Assembly: GCF_003688915.1 (NCBI RefSeq)
Contig: NZ_REFU01000002.1
Location: 372,001 to 436,000 of the forward strand
DNA length: 64,000 bases
Direction: 5' to 3'
DNA from: Rhodococcus sp. SBT000017
GTDB lineage: Bacteria; Actinomycetota; Actinomycetes; Mycobacteriales; Mycobacteriaceae
A program made the position numbers and the translations under genes. Below the pieces are notes generated by a model that saw only the letters and a list, made by a program, of their open reading frames with translations, was not told the origin of the DNA and made no database searches. Shown here piece after piece: positions 9,715 through 20,086 of this stretch (the first letter of the stretch is position 1; each line of letters opens with the position of its first letter).

Positions 9715-10689
9715 ATGACCACCTCCCGAATCACGCGCGCGTTCTCCGCTCCGAGGGCAGTGGCAGCCGTTGCCGCACTCGCTCTCTCGGTCACCGCTCT
9801 GACCGCCTGCGGCGGAAATTCGGACCCACTGTCCAGCGGTGGCGGCGAGAGCAACAGCGACACCAACTCCATCATCATCGGCTCGGCCAACTTCCCCGAG
9901 TCCGAGACCGTGGCGAACATCTACGCCGAGGCCCTGCGCGCCAACGGTTTCGAGGTGAGCACCAAGCTCAACATCGGCAGCCGCGAGGCCTACATTCCCG
10001 CAGTGCGAGACGGGTCGATCGACCTGATCCCCGACTACACCGGAAACCTGCTGCAGTACTTGGACGAATCCGCGACCGCCACGTCCTCCGAGGACGTCCT
10101 GGCTGCGTTGCCCGCCGCACTGGGCGACGACCTCACCGTGACAGCGCAGGCACCGGGCGAGGACAAGGACGCCGTCGTCGTCACTCGCCAGACCGCCACC
10201 GAGCGCAACCTCACCACCATCGGCGATCTCGCCCCGTTCTCCTCCGAGGTGACGTTCGCCGGTACGCCGGAGTTCCAGGAGCGCGTCGGCGGTCTGCCCG
10301 GTCTGCGAGACAAGTACGGCCTGGACATCTCGCCCGGCAACTACATCCCGATCTCCGACGGCGGCGGCCCGGCCACGGTGGAGGCGCTCGTCTCCGGGCA
10401 GGTCGTCGCGGCCGACATCTTCACCACCGCACCTTCGATCGCACAGAACGATCTCGTCGTCCTCGAGGACCCGGAGAACAACTTTGCGGCCCAGAACATC
10501 ATTCCGGTGCTGCGCACGTCCAAGCAGTCCGACAAGCTCACTCAGGTGCTCGACGCCGTCTCGGCACAGATCACCACCGAAGAGTTGATCGCGCTGAACA
10601 CGCGAGTCTCCGGTGACGAGAAGGTCGAACCCGCGGCAGCAGCAGCGGATTGGGTAGCGGACAAGGGTCTGGATCAGCCGGTCAGCTGA
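9715..10689 (+). CDS. Osmoprotectant ABC transporter substrate-binding lipoprotein (ProX/OpuCC type)
   Basis: A 324-aa quaternary-amine binding protein. The ATG at 9715 is chosen because AAGGA lies 6-10 bases upstream and a proper lipoprotein signal follows, with the lipobox LTAC and Cys32. An upstream in-frame start at 9589 would put 42 unlikely residues before the signal. Motifs GSANFPES and LIPDYTGNLL are typical of glycine betaine/choline binders. It is the first gene of a four-gene import operon and its TGA overlaps the next ATG by one base. Confidence 0.92.
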   Translation: MTTSRITRAFSAPRAVAAVAALALSVTALTACGGNSDPLSSGGGESNSDTNSIIIGSANFPESETVANIYAEALRANGFEVSTKLNIGSREAYIPAVRDGSIDLIPDYTGNLLQYLDESATATSSEDVLAALPAALGDDLTVTAQAPGEDKDAVVVTRQTATERNLTTIGDLAPFSSEVTFAGTPEFQERVGGLPGLRDKYGLDISPGNYIPISDGGGPATVEALVSGQVVAADIFTTAPSIAQNDLVVLEDPENNFAAQNIIPVLRTSKQSDKLTQVLDAVSAQITTEELIALNTRVSGDEKVEPAAAAADWVADKGLDQPVS

Positions 10690-11840
10690 TGATCACCTTC
10701 GAGCACGTCAACAAGACGTACCCCGACAACACCACCGCGGTCGACTCTCTGGACCTGGTGATCGAGCCCCACTCGTTCACCGTGTTCGTGGGGCCGTCCG
10801 GCTGCGGCAAGACCACGTCGATGCGGATGATCAATCGCATGATCACGCCCACCTCGGGCGTGATCACGGTCGACGGTCGCAACATCGCGGACACCGACGC
10901 GGTGAAGCTGCGCCGCGGTATCGGCTACGTCATTCAGAGTGCCGGGTTGTTGCCGCACCGCACCGTCGTCGACAACGTCGCCACGGTGCCGGTACTGAAC
11001 GGCGAATCGCGTCGCGCTGCACGCAAGGCTGCGCTCGACGTCCTCGAGCGCGTCGGCCTGGACCCGGCATTCGCCTCGCGCTACCCGGCGCAACTGTCCG
11101 GCGGGCAGCAACAGCGGGTGGGTGTGGCCCGGGCGCTGGCCGCCGACCCGCCGATCCTGTTGATGGACGAGCCCTTCAGTGCGGTGGACCCGGTGGTTCG
11201 TGAAGAACTGCAGATCGAGATGCTGCGATTGCAGGCCGATCTGAAGAAGACGATCGTCTTCGTCACCCACGACATCGACGAGGCCGTCCGGCTCGGCGAT
11301 CGCATCGCGGTCTTCGGACCACAGGGCCGACTGCAGCAGTACGACAAGCCGGAGACCGTACTCGCCGCACCGGCAACGTCGTTCGTGGCGTCGTTCGTCG
11401 GCCGCGATCGCGGCTACCGCGGGCTGTCGTTCAGGTCGGCGCAGGCGGTAACCATGCACCCGATCCACACGGCGACGCAGGACGAGATCCACGGCCTCCG
11501 ACTGGACCAGGGGCAGTGGGTTCTCGTCGTCGACGAGCAGCGCCGTCCGCTCGGGTGGATCGACGCGACCGGAGTCGAGAAGGTGCGCGACGGCCGGAGC
11601 ATCGACGAGAGCACGGCGGCGGGTGGCTCGCTGTTCCTCGAGGGCGGCGATCTGCGTCAGGCACTCGACGCGGCGATCTCCTCGCCGTCGGGAATCGGTG
11701 TCGCGGTCGATGCGTCCGGGGCGGCCGTGGGTAGCGTCGACGGTGCGGAGATCCTCGAACACTTGGCTGCGCAACGTAAGTCGGAGGACTCCGAGCGCAA
11801 CCGGCACCACTTCCTCTCCAGCGGGGACTCCGACCAGTGA
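10689..11840 (+). CDS. Osmoprotectant ABC transporter ATPase (ProV/OpuCA type)
   Basis: A 383-aa ATPase. Walker A is GPSGCGKT at residues 35-42, the signature LSGGQQQR near 136, Walker B ILLMDEPFSAVD, and an H-loop VTHD. After about residue 240 there is a C-terminal region of CBS type, which in OpuA-class importers senses ionic strength. The start ATG overlaps the stop of the binding-protein gene. It energises the two permeases encoded directly downstream. Confidence 0.93.
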   Translation: MITFEHVNKTYPDNTTAVDSLDLVIEPHSFTVFVGPSGCGKTTSMRMINRMITPTSGVITVDGRNIADTDAVKLRRGIGYVIQSAGLLPHRTVVDNVATVPVLNGESRRAARKAALDVLERVGLDPAFASRYPAQLSGGQQQRVGVARALAADPPILLMDEPFSAVDPVVREELQIEMLRLQADLKKTIVFVTHDIDEAVRLGDRIAVFGPQGRLQQYDKPETVLAAPATSFVASFVGRDRGYRGLSFRSAQAVTMHPIHTATQDEIHGLRLDQGQWVLVVDEQRRPLGWIDATGVEKVRDGRSIDESTAAGGSLFLEGGDLRQALDAAISSPSGIGVAVDASGAAVGSVDGAEILEHLAAQRKSEDSERNRHHFLSSGDSDQ

Positions 11841-12502
11841 CCTGGCTGTTGGACAACTTCGATGTGGTTCTCGGCTACACCAAGACGCACCTGTATCTCT
11901 CGCTCGTCCCGCTGTTCGTCGGGTTGCTCATCGCCATCCCGCTGGGCACCGTCATTCGCAACACTCGCTGGGTTCGTCGAATCACGTTGACGGTGGCCAG
12001 TATTGCGTTCACGCTTCCCTCGCTCGCCCTGTTCGTCACCATCCCCGCAGTGGTCGGTCTACCGGTACTCGATCCGTTGAACGTGGTGATCGCCCTGTCG
12101 GTGTACTCGACCGCGCTGCTGGTGCGCGCGGTTCCCGAGGCTCTCGACTCGGTGCCGTTCGCCGTGGTCGATTCCGCCGAGGCGATGGGCTACTCGTCGC
12201 AGCGGCGAGCGCTGACCGTCGAACTGCCACTGGCGCTTCCGGTACTGATCGCGAACATCAGAGTCGTGGCAGTCACGAACATCTCGCTGGTCTCGGTGGG
12301 ATCGGTGATCGGCATCGGCGGCCTCGGCCAGCTGTTCACCCAGGGCTACCAGCGTGACTATCCCGACCAGATCTTCGCGGGCATCATCTCGATCGTGTTC
12401 CTTGCGTTGATCTTCGACGCGGCCCTGTTCCTGCTGGGCCGTCGACTCACTCCGTGGACGCGGCTGAGCACGGGCTCGTCGAAGAAGAAGGCACGCGCAT
12501 GA
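11837..12502 (+). CDS. Osmoprotectant ABC transporter permease (ProW/OpuCB type), first
   Basis: A 221-aa membrane permease with about five or six hydrophobic segments and the EAA-type loop (EAMGYSSQRRALTVELPLALP) that contacts the ATPase. The GTG start overlaps the ATPase stop (GTGA). Together with the next permease it forms the heteromeric channel of a betaine/choline-type importer in the cytoplasmic membrane. Confidence 0.92.
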   Translation: MTWLLDNFDVVLGYTKTHLYLSLVPLFVGLLIAIPLGTVIRNTRWVRRITLTVASIAFTLPSLALFVTIPAVVGLPVLDPLNVVIALSVYSTALLVRAVPEALDSVPFAVVDSAEAMGYSSQRRALTVELPLALPVLIANIRVVAVTNISLVSVGSVIGIGGLGQLFTQGYQRDYPDQIFAGIISIVFLALIFDAALFLLGRRLTPWTRLSTGSSKKKARA

Positions 12503-13191
12503 ATCTCTTCACCGAGGCGTTCTCGTACATTCTCGACGGCGGAAACTGGGCCGGGCCAACGGGAATCGGCGCACGACTGATCGAACACATGTGGTACAGC
12601 CTGCTGGCAGTGCTGCTCTCGGCTGCAGTCGCGGTTCCCGTCGGTCTGCTCATCGGTCACCTGCGCCGCGGCGAGGCCTTCATCGTCGGACTCGTCAACG
12701 CGCTCCGGTCGCTGCCGACCCTCGGCATCCTCGTGTTCCTGGTTCTGGTGATCGGATTGGGTCTCGTCCCCCCGATCATCGCACTGGTGCTGCTGGGCAT
12801 TCCTCCGCTGTTGGCCGGCACGTACTCCGGCATCGCCAACGTCGACGCCAACGTCGTCGACGCCGCCCGCGCCATGGGGATGACCGAAACCCAAGTGCTG
12901 TTTCGGGTCGAGATCCCCAACGCGCTACCTTTGATCCTCGGCGGACTCCGCAACACCACCCTGCAGATCATCGCCACCGCGACCATCGCGGCCTACGTCA
13001 ACCTCGGTGGGCTCGGCCGCTACATCTTCGACGGGCTCGCGCTCTACGACTACGGCCGCGTTCTCGTCGGCGCGATCCTGGTGGCTCTGCTGACCCTGAT
13101 CGTCGACGGCCTTCTCGCCCTCGCGGTGTGGACGTCCGTTCCGGGAACCGGTCGTCTGCGGCGGATGCCGACCGGACTCGCGAAAGTCTGA
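12499..13191 (+). CDS. Osmoprotectant ABC transporter permease (ProW/OpuCD type), second
   Basis: A 230-aa permease with the same fold and an EAA-like loop (ARAMGMTETQVLFRVEIPNAL). ATG at 12499 is preferred because it overlaps the previous stop as ATGA. A start at 12454 would only add residues that overlap the upstream gene. It ends the operon; a strong bidirectional terminator follows. Confidence 0.92.
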   Translation: MNLFTEAFSYILDGGNWAGPTGIGARLIEHMWYSLLAVLLSAAVAVPVGLLIGHLRRGEAFIVGLVNALRSLPTLGILVFLVLVIGLGLVPPIIALVLLGIPPLLAGTYSGIANVDANVVDAARAMGMTETQVLFRVEIPNALPLILGGLRNTTLQIIATATIAAYVNLGGLGRYIFDGLALYDYGRVLVGAILVALLTLIVDGLLALAVWTSVPGTGRLRRMPTGLAKV

Positions 13192-13206
13192 CTCGTCCCA
13201 CGACGA

Positions 13207-13262
13207 AAGACACCGGCGAACCGCAGGCCCGGGTGGGGCCGGGTTCGCCGGTGTCTTCTTTC
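13207..13262. terminator. Bidirectional terminator between osmoprotectant operon and malic enzyme gene
   Basis: Perfect 16-bp inverted repeat AAGACACCGGCGAACC (13207-13222) and GGTTCGCCGGTGTCTT (13242-13257), 19-nt loop, followed by a T-rich tail on the plus strand and preceded by AAA for the minus strand. It lies between two convergent genes and serves both. Confidence 0.9.
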
Positions 13263-13269
13263 CGTTTTC

Positions 13270-14475
<1,206 letters not shown>

Positions 14476-14717
14476 GGTGAAAGCTCCTCGCACTGTCGAC
14501 CTCGACCAGCAAGGCGACGAAATGTCAACGAAGTGAGTGGTGGAAATGAGGGCCGTCGGAGTGCGCCAGTGCTGGCTGCAAACTGCCGAGAGCGTGTCTC
14601 GCATGTGAGGCGGGTGCGCCTGCACGATCAGCGATGGGCTGTAGCCCTGTCGGTGCTCCAGTGTGCCATATCGCCGCCCCACCTGACCACAGAGTCAGGA
14701 ACCACCGGCACTGATTC
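14476..14717. other. Intergenic region between malic enzyme and the small membrane protein gene
   Basis: About 240 bp between two minus-strand genes. It must hold the malic enzyme promoter and the end of the upstream operon. I see no clear hairpin terminator, RNA gene or conserved ORF in it. Confidence 0.4.
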
Positions 14718-15005
14718 TCACTGCCACCATTGTGTCCACAGGACGAGGCCGGTGGCGACGAAGACAACGATCGCCCCGAGAACTGCCGAGAATCCGCGAC
14801 GGTGATCGGTGATGCGCTGAGCGATCACGGCAACGACCGCCGCGACGATGTGCGCGGCGACCGAGAGACCGCCGGGACCGGGGAAGCCGCGGGAGTGGCC
14901 CAGATACTGCGTGACGGCGACGCCGATGGCGAGCACCACCAGCCCCGCGGTGACGATGCCGCTGAGCCCGCGCAGCAACCGGAGTCCGAACGACGCCCCG
15001 GTCAT
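14718..15005 (-). CDS. Small hypothetical membrane protein
   Basis: A 95-aa protein with three hydrophobic segments (about residues 14-32, 48-62 and 72-91) and a short basic loop QRITDHRRG. It overlaps marC by four bases (ATGA), so it is translated with it. I do not recognise a family; length and topology are all that can be said. Probable role in the cytoplasmic membrane together with MarC. Confidence 0.75.
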   Translation of the reverse strand: MTGASFGLRLLRGLSGIVTAGLVVLAIGVAVTQYLGHSRGFPGPGGLSVAAHIVAAVVAVIAQRITDHRRGFSAVLGAIVVFVATGLVLWTQWWQ

Positions 15006-15616
15006 CCGCCGGCCACGAATCCGCGAACCGAATCCGCGATCAACTGCACCGCGATGGCGGCGAGCAACAGACCGGCGATACGTGCCAACAGCGAGATACC
15101 GCCCTCGCCGAGGAGCCGGATCAGCGCCGTCGAGAATCGCAGCACCAGGAAGAACAGAACGTGAATAGTGATGATGCCCAACGCAATTGCAAGAAAGGAA
15201 CCGGCGTCACCGTCGGCCTGGCTGACGTAGACGATCACCGCGGCGATGGCACCGGGGCCGGCCATGAGCGGAGTCCCGAGCGGCACGAGTGCCACGTTGA
15301 CGTCCTCCGCGGCGGTGTCGCCGCCCGCCCCCTTTCCGGTGAGCAGCGACAGTGCGATGAGCAGCAACAGCAACCCACCTGCGCCCTGCAGTGCCGGAAT
15401 GCCGATGTGCAGGTAGCTCAGGATCGCCTGGCCGCCGATCGCGAACACCGAGATGACGGTCAGGGAGACCGCGGGGGCCTGCCACGCCGCCTTGTTGCGT
15501 GCTTCTTTGCTCTTGCGGCCCACCAACGACAGGAACACCGGGATCGCGCCCGGCGGGTCCATGATGACGAACAGGGTGATCAACACCGTCAGGTAGAGCG
15601 TCACGTCGAATGTCAT
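15002..15616 (-). CDS. MarC-family integral membrane protein
   Basis: A 204-aa protein with six hydrophobic segments and the family's N-terminal stretch FVIMDPPGAIPVFLSL. It also has the second-half PLGTPLMAGPGAI motif. MarC proteins have no settled function (an early link to multiple antibiotic resistance was not upheld). It overlaps both neighbours by four bases and sits in a PHP phosphoesterase / MarC / small membrane protein operon. Confidence 0.92.
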   Translation of the reverse strand: MTFDVTLYLTVLITLFVIMDPPGAIPVFLSLVGRKSKEARNKAAWQAPAVSLTVISVFAIGGQAILSYLHIGIPALQGAGGLLLLLIALSLLTGKGAGGDTAAEDVNVALVPLGTPLMAGPGAIAAVIVYVSQADGDAGSFLAIALGIITIHVLFFLVLRFSTALIRLLGEGGISLLARIAGLLLAAIAVQLIADSVRGFVAGG

Positions 15617-16455
15617 GGCCGTGCCGCCGCAACCAGACGGTCGTATTGCTCTGGGGCAGTAATGTATTCGCCCAGCTTCACCGTCTTGTTGGTGCCGTGG
15701 TAATCCGAGGATCCCGTGACGATCAGGTCCAGTTCCGCGGCGAGATCGGCCATCACCGCGGTGTCCTCCGGCGAATGATCCATGTGATGAACCTCCACCC
15801 CACCGAGCCCCAACGGCACCAGCTCTCGAACCTGATCCAGGTCGAGTATTCGGCCGCGAGCACGGGCGCGGGCATGCGCGAGCACGCTCACCCCGCCTGC
15901 TGCGGCGATCATCTGCACCGCGGCCTCGAGAGGGGTGTCGACCTTCTCTACGTAGTACTTGCCGCTCGTCGCCAACGGACCGGCGAACGCGGCGTTCATG
16001 TCCGAGACGTACCCGGCGTCGATCAGTGCGCGACCCAGATGGGGTCGCCCGGCCGCGGCACCGGCCGAGGCAAGCACTGCGTCGGGGTCGATGGGCAGAC
16101 CGTCCGCCGCCATCTTCTCGGCGATGGCACGCAATCGAGTGACCCGCTCACCGCGCAACCGAGCGCGCTCGTTCGCGAACGCCTCGTTCGCGGGGTCGAA
16201 CAGATACGCGAGCAGGTGCACGGGAACCGGTTCGCCGTCCTCGCCTCGCCCTGTGCAGGAGAGTTCCATGCCGCGCACGAGCGTGAGACCGGACGGCAGC
16301 GCGGAGGCCGCTTCGTCCCACCCCGACGTGGTGTCGTGGTCCGTCAGAGCCACCACCGACAGTCCCGCCTCTGCTGCGGCGCGGACCAGCTCGGCGGGGC
16401 TGTCGGTGCCGTCGGACGCCGTCGAGTGGGTGTGGAGATCGATGAGCACCTGCAC
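15613..16455 (-). CDS. PHP-domain metal-dependent phosphoesterase
   Basis: A 280-aa cytosolic protein with the PHP metal-binding start DLHTHSTASDG (His8 and His10), further ALTDHDT, an inner HLLAY and a late SSDYHG motif. Relatives hydrolyse 3',5'-bisnucleotides or histidinol phosphate; this stand-alone type is often a nucleotide phosphatase (oligo- or pAp-type), which is inference. It is the first gene of the minus operon and divergent from corA, with a 51-bp gap. Confidence 0.9.
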   Translation of the reverse strand: MQVLIDLHTHSTASDGTDSPAELVRAAAEAGLSVVALTDHDTTSGWDEAASALPSGLTLVRGMELSCTGRGEDGEPVPVHLLAYLFDPANEAFANERARLRGERVTRLRAIAEKMAADGLPIDPDAVLASAGAAAGRPHLGRALIDAGYVSDMNAAFAGPLATSGKYYVEKVDTPLEAAVQMIAAAGGVSVLAHARARARGRILDLDQVRELVPLGLGGVEVHHMDHSPEDTAVMADLAAELDLIVTGSSDYHGTNKTVKLGEYITAPEQYDRLVAAARP

Positions 16456-16506
16456 AGTGTTCCAGGCCCACTCTCTCGTCGTTTTGCTGGCGTACGATTG
16501 CCCGCC

Positions 16507-17595
16507 ATGCCGTCCCTTCCACCACGCCCGTCGCTGCCGTCACTGCATCGACGATCGGCCAAGGTCGGTCCCGAGCCGACACCGCGAATTCCGGTGCCCA
16601 CGGCCCGCGCGATCGTCGACTGCGCGGTCTACGTCGACGGCGCTCGACTACCCGGCAGATTCACCCACACCTCGGCCATCGCGGAGGTGCGGGCCCGCGG
16701 TCAAGGATTCGTGTGGGTCGGTCTGCACGCACCCGACGACCAACAGATGAGCGCGATCGCCCAGTGTTACGGCCTGCACGAGCTGATGGTCGAGGACACC
16801 GTGCACGCCCATCAGCGGCCCAAGCTCGAGCGCTACGACGACGTCGCGTTCCTGGTACTGCGGACGGTGAAGTACGTCGAGCACGAGTCGGTGACGACCG
16901 CCAACGAGATCGTCGAGAGCGGCGAGATCATGGTGATGGTCGGCCGTGACTTCGTCATCACCGTCCGGCACGGGGAGCATTCGGGGTTGGCAGGCGTGCG
17001 TCAGCGCCTCGAAGCGAACCCCGAACAGCTCGCACTCGGTCCGTCGGCGGTGCTGCACGCCGTGGCCGACCACGTCGTCGACGAGTACCTCGCAGTGACC
17101 GACTCGATCGAGCGAGACGTCGACGGCATGGAGGAGGAGGTCTTCTCGCCGCACCACCACGTACCCATCGAGAACATCTACCTCCTCAAGCGGGAGGTCG
17201 TCGAGCTTCGCCGGTCGGTGACACCACTGTCGACGCCGTTGGCGCGGCTGGTGCAGGAGCCGAGCGTCCCCAAGGCGGTGCGACGCTACCTGCGCGACGT
17301 ACAGGACCATCACACGACGGTCGCCGAACGCATCTCCGAGTACGACGAGGTGCTCAGCTCACTGGTCGACGCCGCGCTGGCGCGCGTGACGATGCAGCAG
17401 AACCTCGACATGCGCAAGATCTCGTCGTGGGTGGCGATCGCCGCCGTGCCGACGATGGTCGCGGGCATCTACGGGATGAACTTCGACAACATGCCCGAGT
17501 TGCACTGGACGTACGGCTACCACCTGGTGGTCGCGGTCGTGTTGTGCGTGTGCATCGGACTGTGGCGAACGTTCCACAAGAACGACTGGCTCTAG
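16507..17595 (+). CDS. corA: CorA-family magnesium/cobalt transporter
   Basis: A 362-aa CorA protein. It has a long acidic cytoplasmic domain, then two C-terminal transmembrane helices with the selectivity motif YGMN at about residues 321-324 between them. The start ATG at 16507 is the first after the divergent PHP gene; the longer upstream frame is antisense to that gene. CorA pentamers carry Mg2+ across the inner membrane. The gene is followed by a hairpin (17602-17637). Confidence 0.93.
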   Translation: MPSLPPRPSLPSLHRRSAKVGPEPTPRIPVPTARAIVDCAVYVDGARLPGRFTHTSAIAEVRARGQGFVWVGLHAPDDQQMSAIAQCYGLHELMVEDTVHAHQRPKLERYDDVAFLVLRTVKYVEHESVTTANEIVESGEIMVMVGRDFVITVRHGEHSGLAGVRQRLEANPEQLALGPSAVLHAVADHVVDEYLAVTDSIERDVDGMEEEVFSPHHHVPIENIYLLKREVVELRRSVTPLSTPLARLVQEPSVPKAVRRYLRDVQDHHTTVAERISEYDEVLSSLVDAALARVTMQQNLDMRKISSWVAIAAVPTMVAGIYGMNFDNMPELHWTYGYHLVVAVVLCVCIGLWRTFHKNDWL

Positions 17596-17601
17596 GAGCC
17601 G

Positions 17602-17637
17602 CACCCTCGATTGGACGATGTCCAATCGTTTCGGGTG
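17602..17637 (+). terminator. Hairpin terminator after corA
   Basis: CGATTGGAC (17608-17616) and GTCCAATCG (17620-17628) around a three-base GAT loop, with outer CACCC/GGGTG pairing and a short T run in between on the 3' side. It starts a few bases after the corA stop. Confidence 0.7.
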
Positions 17638-17735
17638 GTCGTTGGTGATTGCCCCGACTGCCATCGTGTGACGAGCCCACCCGTTCGTGCCGGATGAGAC
17701 TGCAGAAGCCCTGCATTGTCGTCCGGAAGGGATCG

Positions 17736-18698
17736 ATGAAAATCCGCTCACTGGTGCTGGCGTCGGCCGTCGCCGTGCTGTCCACGTTGGTACCGGGAAC
17801 CGCATCGGCAGGATCGAACCTCGATCCGGGTCCCGTGCTGACCGTCGATCTCGCCGCCCTCGACCACGCCCTCACATGCACAACCGACCTGCACGACGCC
17901 ACCCGCGATCCGGTCCTGCTCGCCCCGGCCTTCGCCACCGATCAGCAGTCCTTCGGCTGGAACTATCTGCAGTCACTGCCCGCCGCAGGGATACCGGTGT
18001 GCAGCCTCTCCCTCCCCGACGAGGGGTACGGCGACCTGCAGATCGCCGCCCAGTACGTGGTTCATGCGCTCCGCACCATGGCCGCCGACAGCGGTCGCCA
18101 GGTCGTCATGATGGGTCACCAGCACGGTCCACTGGACGAGCTGTGGGCATTGACGTTCTGGCCGGATCTGCCCGCGCTGGTGTCGGATGTCATCTCGCTC
18201 GCCACCCCGTACAACGGCACCGATTCGGCACGCTCGGGATGCGACGACTCGCAGGAGTGCCCGCCCGCGAACTGGCAGATCGCCACCGGATCGAAGTTCC
18301 TCACCGCGCTGGCGGCGCGTCCGTTGCCGGACGGGCCGAGCTACACCTCGATCTACACGAAGTTCGACCAATTGATCTATCCGCAACCGCACGCCAGCAG
18401 CCTCGCCGGAGCGGCCAACATCGCCGTACAGGACGTCTGTCCGCTCCGGCCCGTCGAACACTTCTCGATTCTCGGTGACAACGTCGCCTTTCATCTCGTC
18501 CTCGACGCGCTCGATCACGACGGACCTGCTGTACGCGAACGCATTTCGAATGACCTGTGTTTCACAACCACCATGCCGAACTTGCGCTACGACGCGCGTG
18601 CGGCGATCACCGGACTGAAGTATCTGGCCCAGGTACCTCGGCACCTGATCGACGATTCCGTCACCGCCGAACCGGAATTGGCGTCCTACGCGCAGTGA
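17736..18698 (+). CDS. Secreted lipase-like alpha/beta hydrolase lacking the nucleophile serine
   Basis: A 320-aa exported protein. ATG at 17736 has GGAAGG upstream and begins a Sec signal peptide ending in TASA. The body follows actinomycete secreted lipases of the CalB-like group: PVLLAPAFATDQQSFGWNY, a nucleophile-elbow strand VVMMGHQHG, then WALTFWPDL, LATPYNGTD, an Asp in SIYTKFDQL and a His in RPVEHFSIL. The elbow should read GHSQG; here residue 129 is Gln (codon CAG, 18120-18122), so the serine is missing while Asp and His positions remain. It may be a non-catalytic lipid or wall binder. Convergent with the SUFU gene, 7-bp gap. Confidence 0.85.
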   Translation: MKIRSLVLASAVAVLSTLVPGTASAGSNLDPGPVLTVDLAALDHALTCTTDLHDATRDPVLLAPAFATDQQSFGWNYLQSLPAAGIPVCSLSLPDEGYGDLQIAAQYVVHALRTMAADSGRQVVMMGHQHGPLDELWALTFWPDLPALVSDVISLATPYNGTDSARSGCDDSQECPPANWQIATGSKFLTALAARPLPDGPSYTSIYTKFDQLIYPQPHASSLAGAANIAVQDVCPLRPVEHFSILGDNVAFHLVLDALDHDGPAVRERISNDLCFTTTMPNLRYDARAAITGLKYLAQVPRHLIDDSVTAEPELASYAQ

Positions 18699-18705
18699 GT
18701 GGGCG

Positions 18706-19299
18706 TCAGAGACTGGCCGCGGACCGATTCGGATCGCGCACGTCGATCCCGGCCTCGGCCCAGGCCTCACGCAGGGCGGCAGCACCGCGCAACCGCACCC
18801 ATGCGGCCTCGGTACCGGTCAACGGCACGGCAGCCAGAAAGCGAACCGGATCGTAGGGCTCGGGCAGCGTCAGAGTGGCGATGTCGCTGTCGCCGAGCAG
18901 CACCGCGGTGAACGGCGCGTTGGTCCACAGCGGCTCGCCCAGATCGAGCAGCGCATCCTCGACGAGCACGACGCCCTCCACCGCGGGAGAGGCAGCGAGC
19001 ACGGCCAGGGACTTGTGCACGCCCGACGCCACGCCTGCCCCACCGCGAAGAGTGAGCACCAGTTCTGCTCGGGGGCCGCGCGAGGGATCGGCGACGAGTT
19101 CGTTGGGATCGGCCATGGGGTGACGAGAACAGCCGAGACTGACGTACCGGACCACGTCGGAGTCCGCGCCGAATCTCAGCACGTCCAGCGACTCGAGGCC
19201 GAGGAACGTCACCGACGCCGACGACGGACTCTCGTCGCCGATCTCGGTCACCAGATGTGCGCGTACCGCTGCAATGACACTGTCGCTCACCTGACCCAT
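18706..19299 (-). CDS. Suppressor-of-fused (SUFU) domain protein
   Basis: A 197-aa cytosolic protein with the features of bacterial SUFU-domain proteins: a YVSLGCSRHPMADP segment, AELVLTLRGG, and a central WTNAPFTAVLLGD. The family has no firm biochemical role in bacteria and occurs in immunity-type and housekeeping settings. ATG at 19299 is preferred, with GGTGG upstream; an earlier start at 19341 adds 14 doubtful residues. It is divergent from the metallophosphoesterase gene. Confidence 0.85.
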   Translation of the reverse strand: MGQVSDSVIAAVRAHLVTEIGDESPSSASVTFLGLESLDVLRFGADSDVVRYVSLGCSRHPMADPNELVADPSRGPRAELVLTLRGGAGVASGVHKSLAVLAASPAVEGVVLVEDALLDLGEPLWTNAPFTAVLLGDSDIATLTLPEPYDPVRFLAAVPLTGTEAAWVRLRGAAALREAWAEAGIDVRDPNRSAASL

Positions 19300-19351
19300 C
19301 CAACACCACCGATGCCCGAGAAGTCCGTTCGGAGGTACCACCGCACCCGAG

Positions 19352-20086
19352 GTGGGTACCGTCGTACCCGTGGTCTCCGTTCTCGCAGTTGCCGACGAAA
19401 CGATCGAATCTCTGTGGAGTCCGCAGGTGAAGTCGCTCGGAGTCGACCTGATTCTCGGCGCGGGAGACCTCCCGTTCGACTACCTCGAGTACCTCACCGA
19501 CGCGTTGAACGCACCCTGTGTCTTCGTGCCGGGCAATCACGACGCGGACCTCACCGGATACTCGGCCGGGCGCGCAGGGTGGATGCGCGCCGGACTGCCC
19601 GCAACCTGGCCCGGACCGGTCGGTGCCGTCAACGTCGACCGTCGCATCGTGTCCGCGGCAGGATTGCGGATCGCCGGTCTCGGCGGATCCATCCGCTACA
19701 ACGGTGGTCCCAATCAGTGGACCCAACGGCAGCAGCGACGGCGATCACGCACCCTGACCCGGACGTTCGCATGGCATCGCAACGTGCGCAAGGATCTTCG
19801 GCCCGTCGACATCCTGCTCACCCACAGTCCACCGCTCGGCGTCGGCGACGACACCGACCCCGCGCACATCGGCTTCGATTGCCTCGACGAGGTGACGCGT
19901 CGACTCTCCCCACAGTTGTTGTTGCACGGCCATATTCATCCGCACGGTCACACCCCGGACGATCTGACCCTGCACGGCGCGACGGTGATCAACACCGTCG
20001 GATACACCCTCCTCGAGATCGAACCGGGCGGCGAGAGACCGGATTTCGAGACACCGAAGATCGTGAGGCGCAGACATGGCACGTGA
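19352..20086 (+). CDS. Metallophosphoesterase (calcineurin-like)
   Basis: A 244-aa predicted phosphoesterase with the metal-binding signature spread through the protein: GAGDLPFDY, VPGNHDAD, LTHSPPLG and HGHIHPHGH. Substrate is unknown. Start is uncertain: GTG at 19352 gives the longest form, GTG at 19370 gives a protein that begins VSVLAVAD, closer to the usual fold start. Its 3' end overlaps the next gene by 11 bp, so the two are one unit. Confidence 0.9.
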   Translation: MGTVVPVVSVLAVADETIESLWSPQVKSLGVDLILGAGDLPFDYLEYLTDALNAPCVFVPGNHDADLTGYSAGRAGWMRAGLPATWPGPVGAVNVDRRIVSAAGLRIAGLGGSIRYNGGPNQWTQRQQRRRSRTLTRTFAWHRNVRKDLRPVDILLTHSPPLGVGDDTDPAHIGFDCLDEVTRRLSPQLLLHGHIHPHGHTPDDLTLHGATVINTVGYTLLEIEPGGERPDFETPKIVRRRHGT

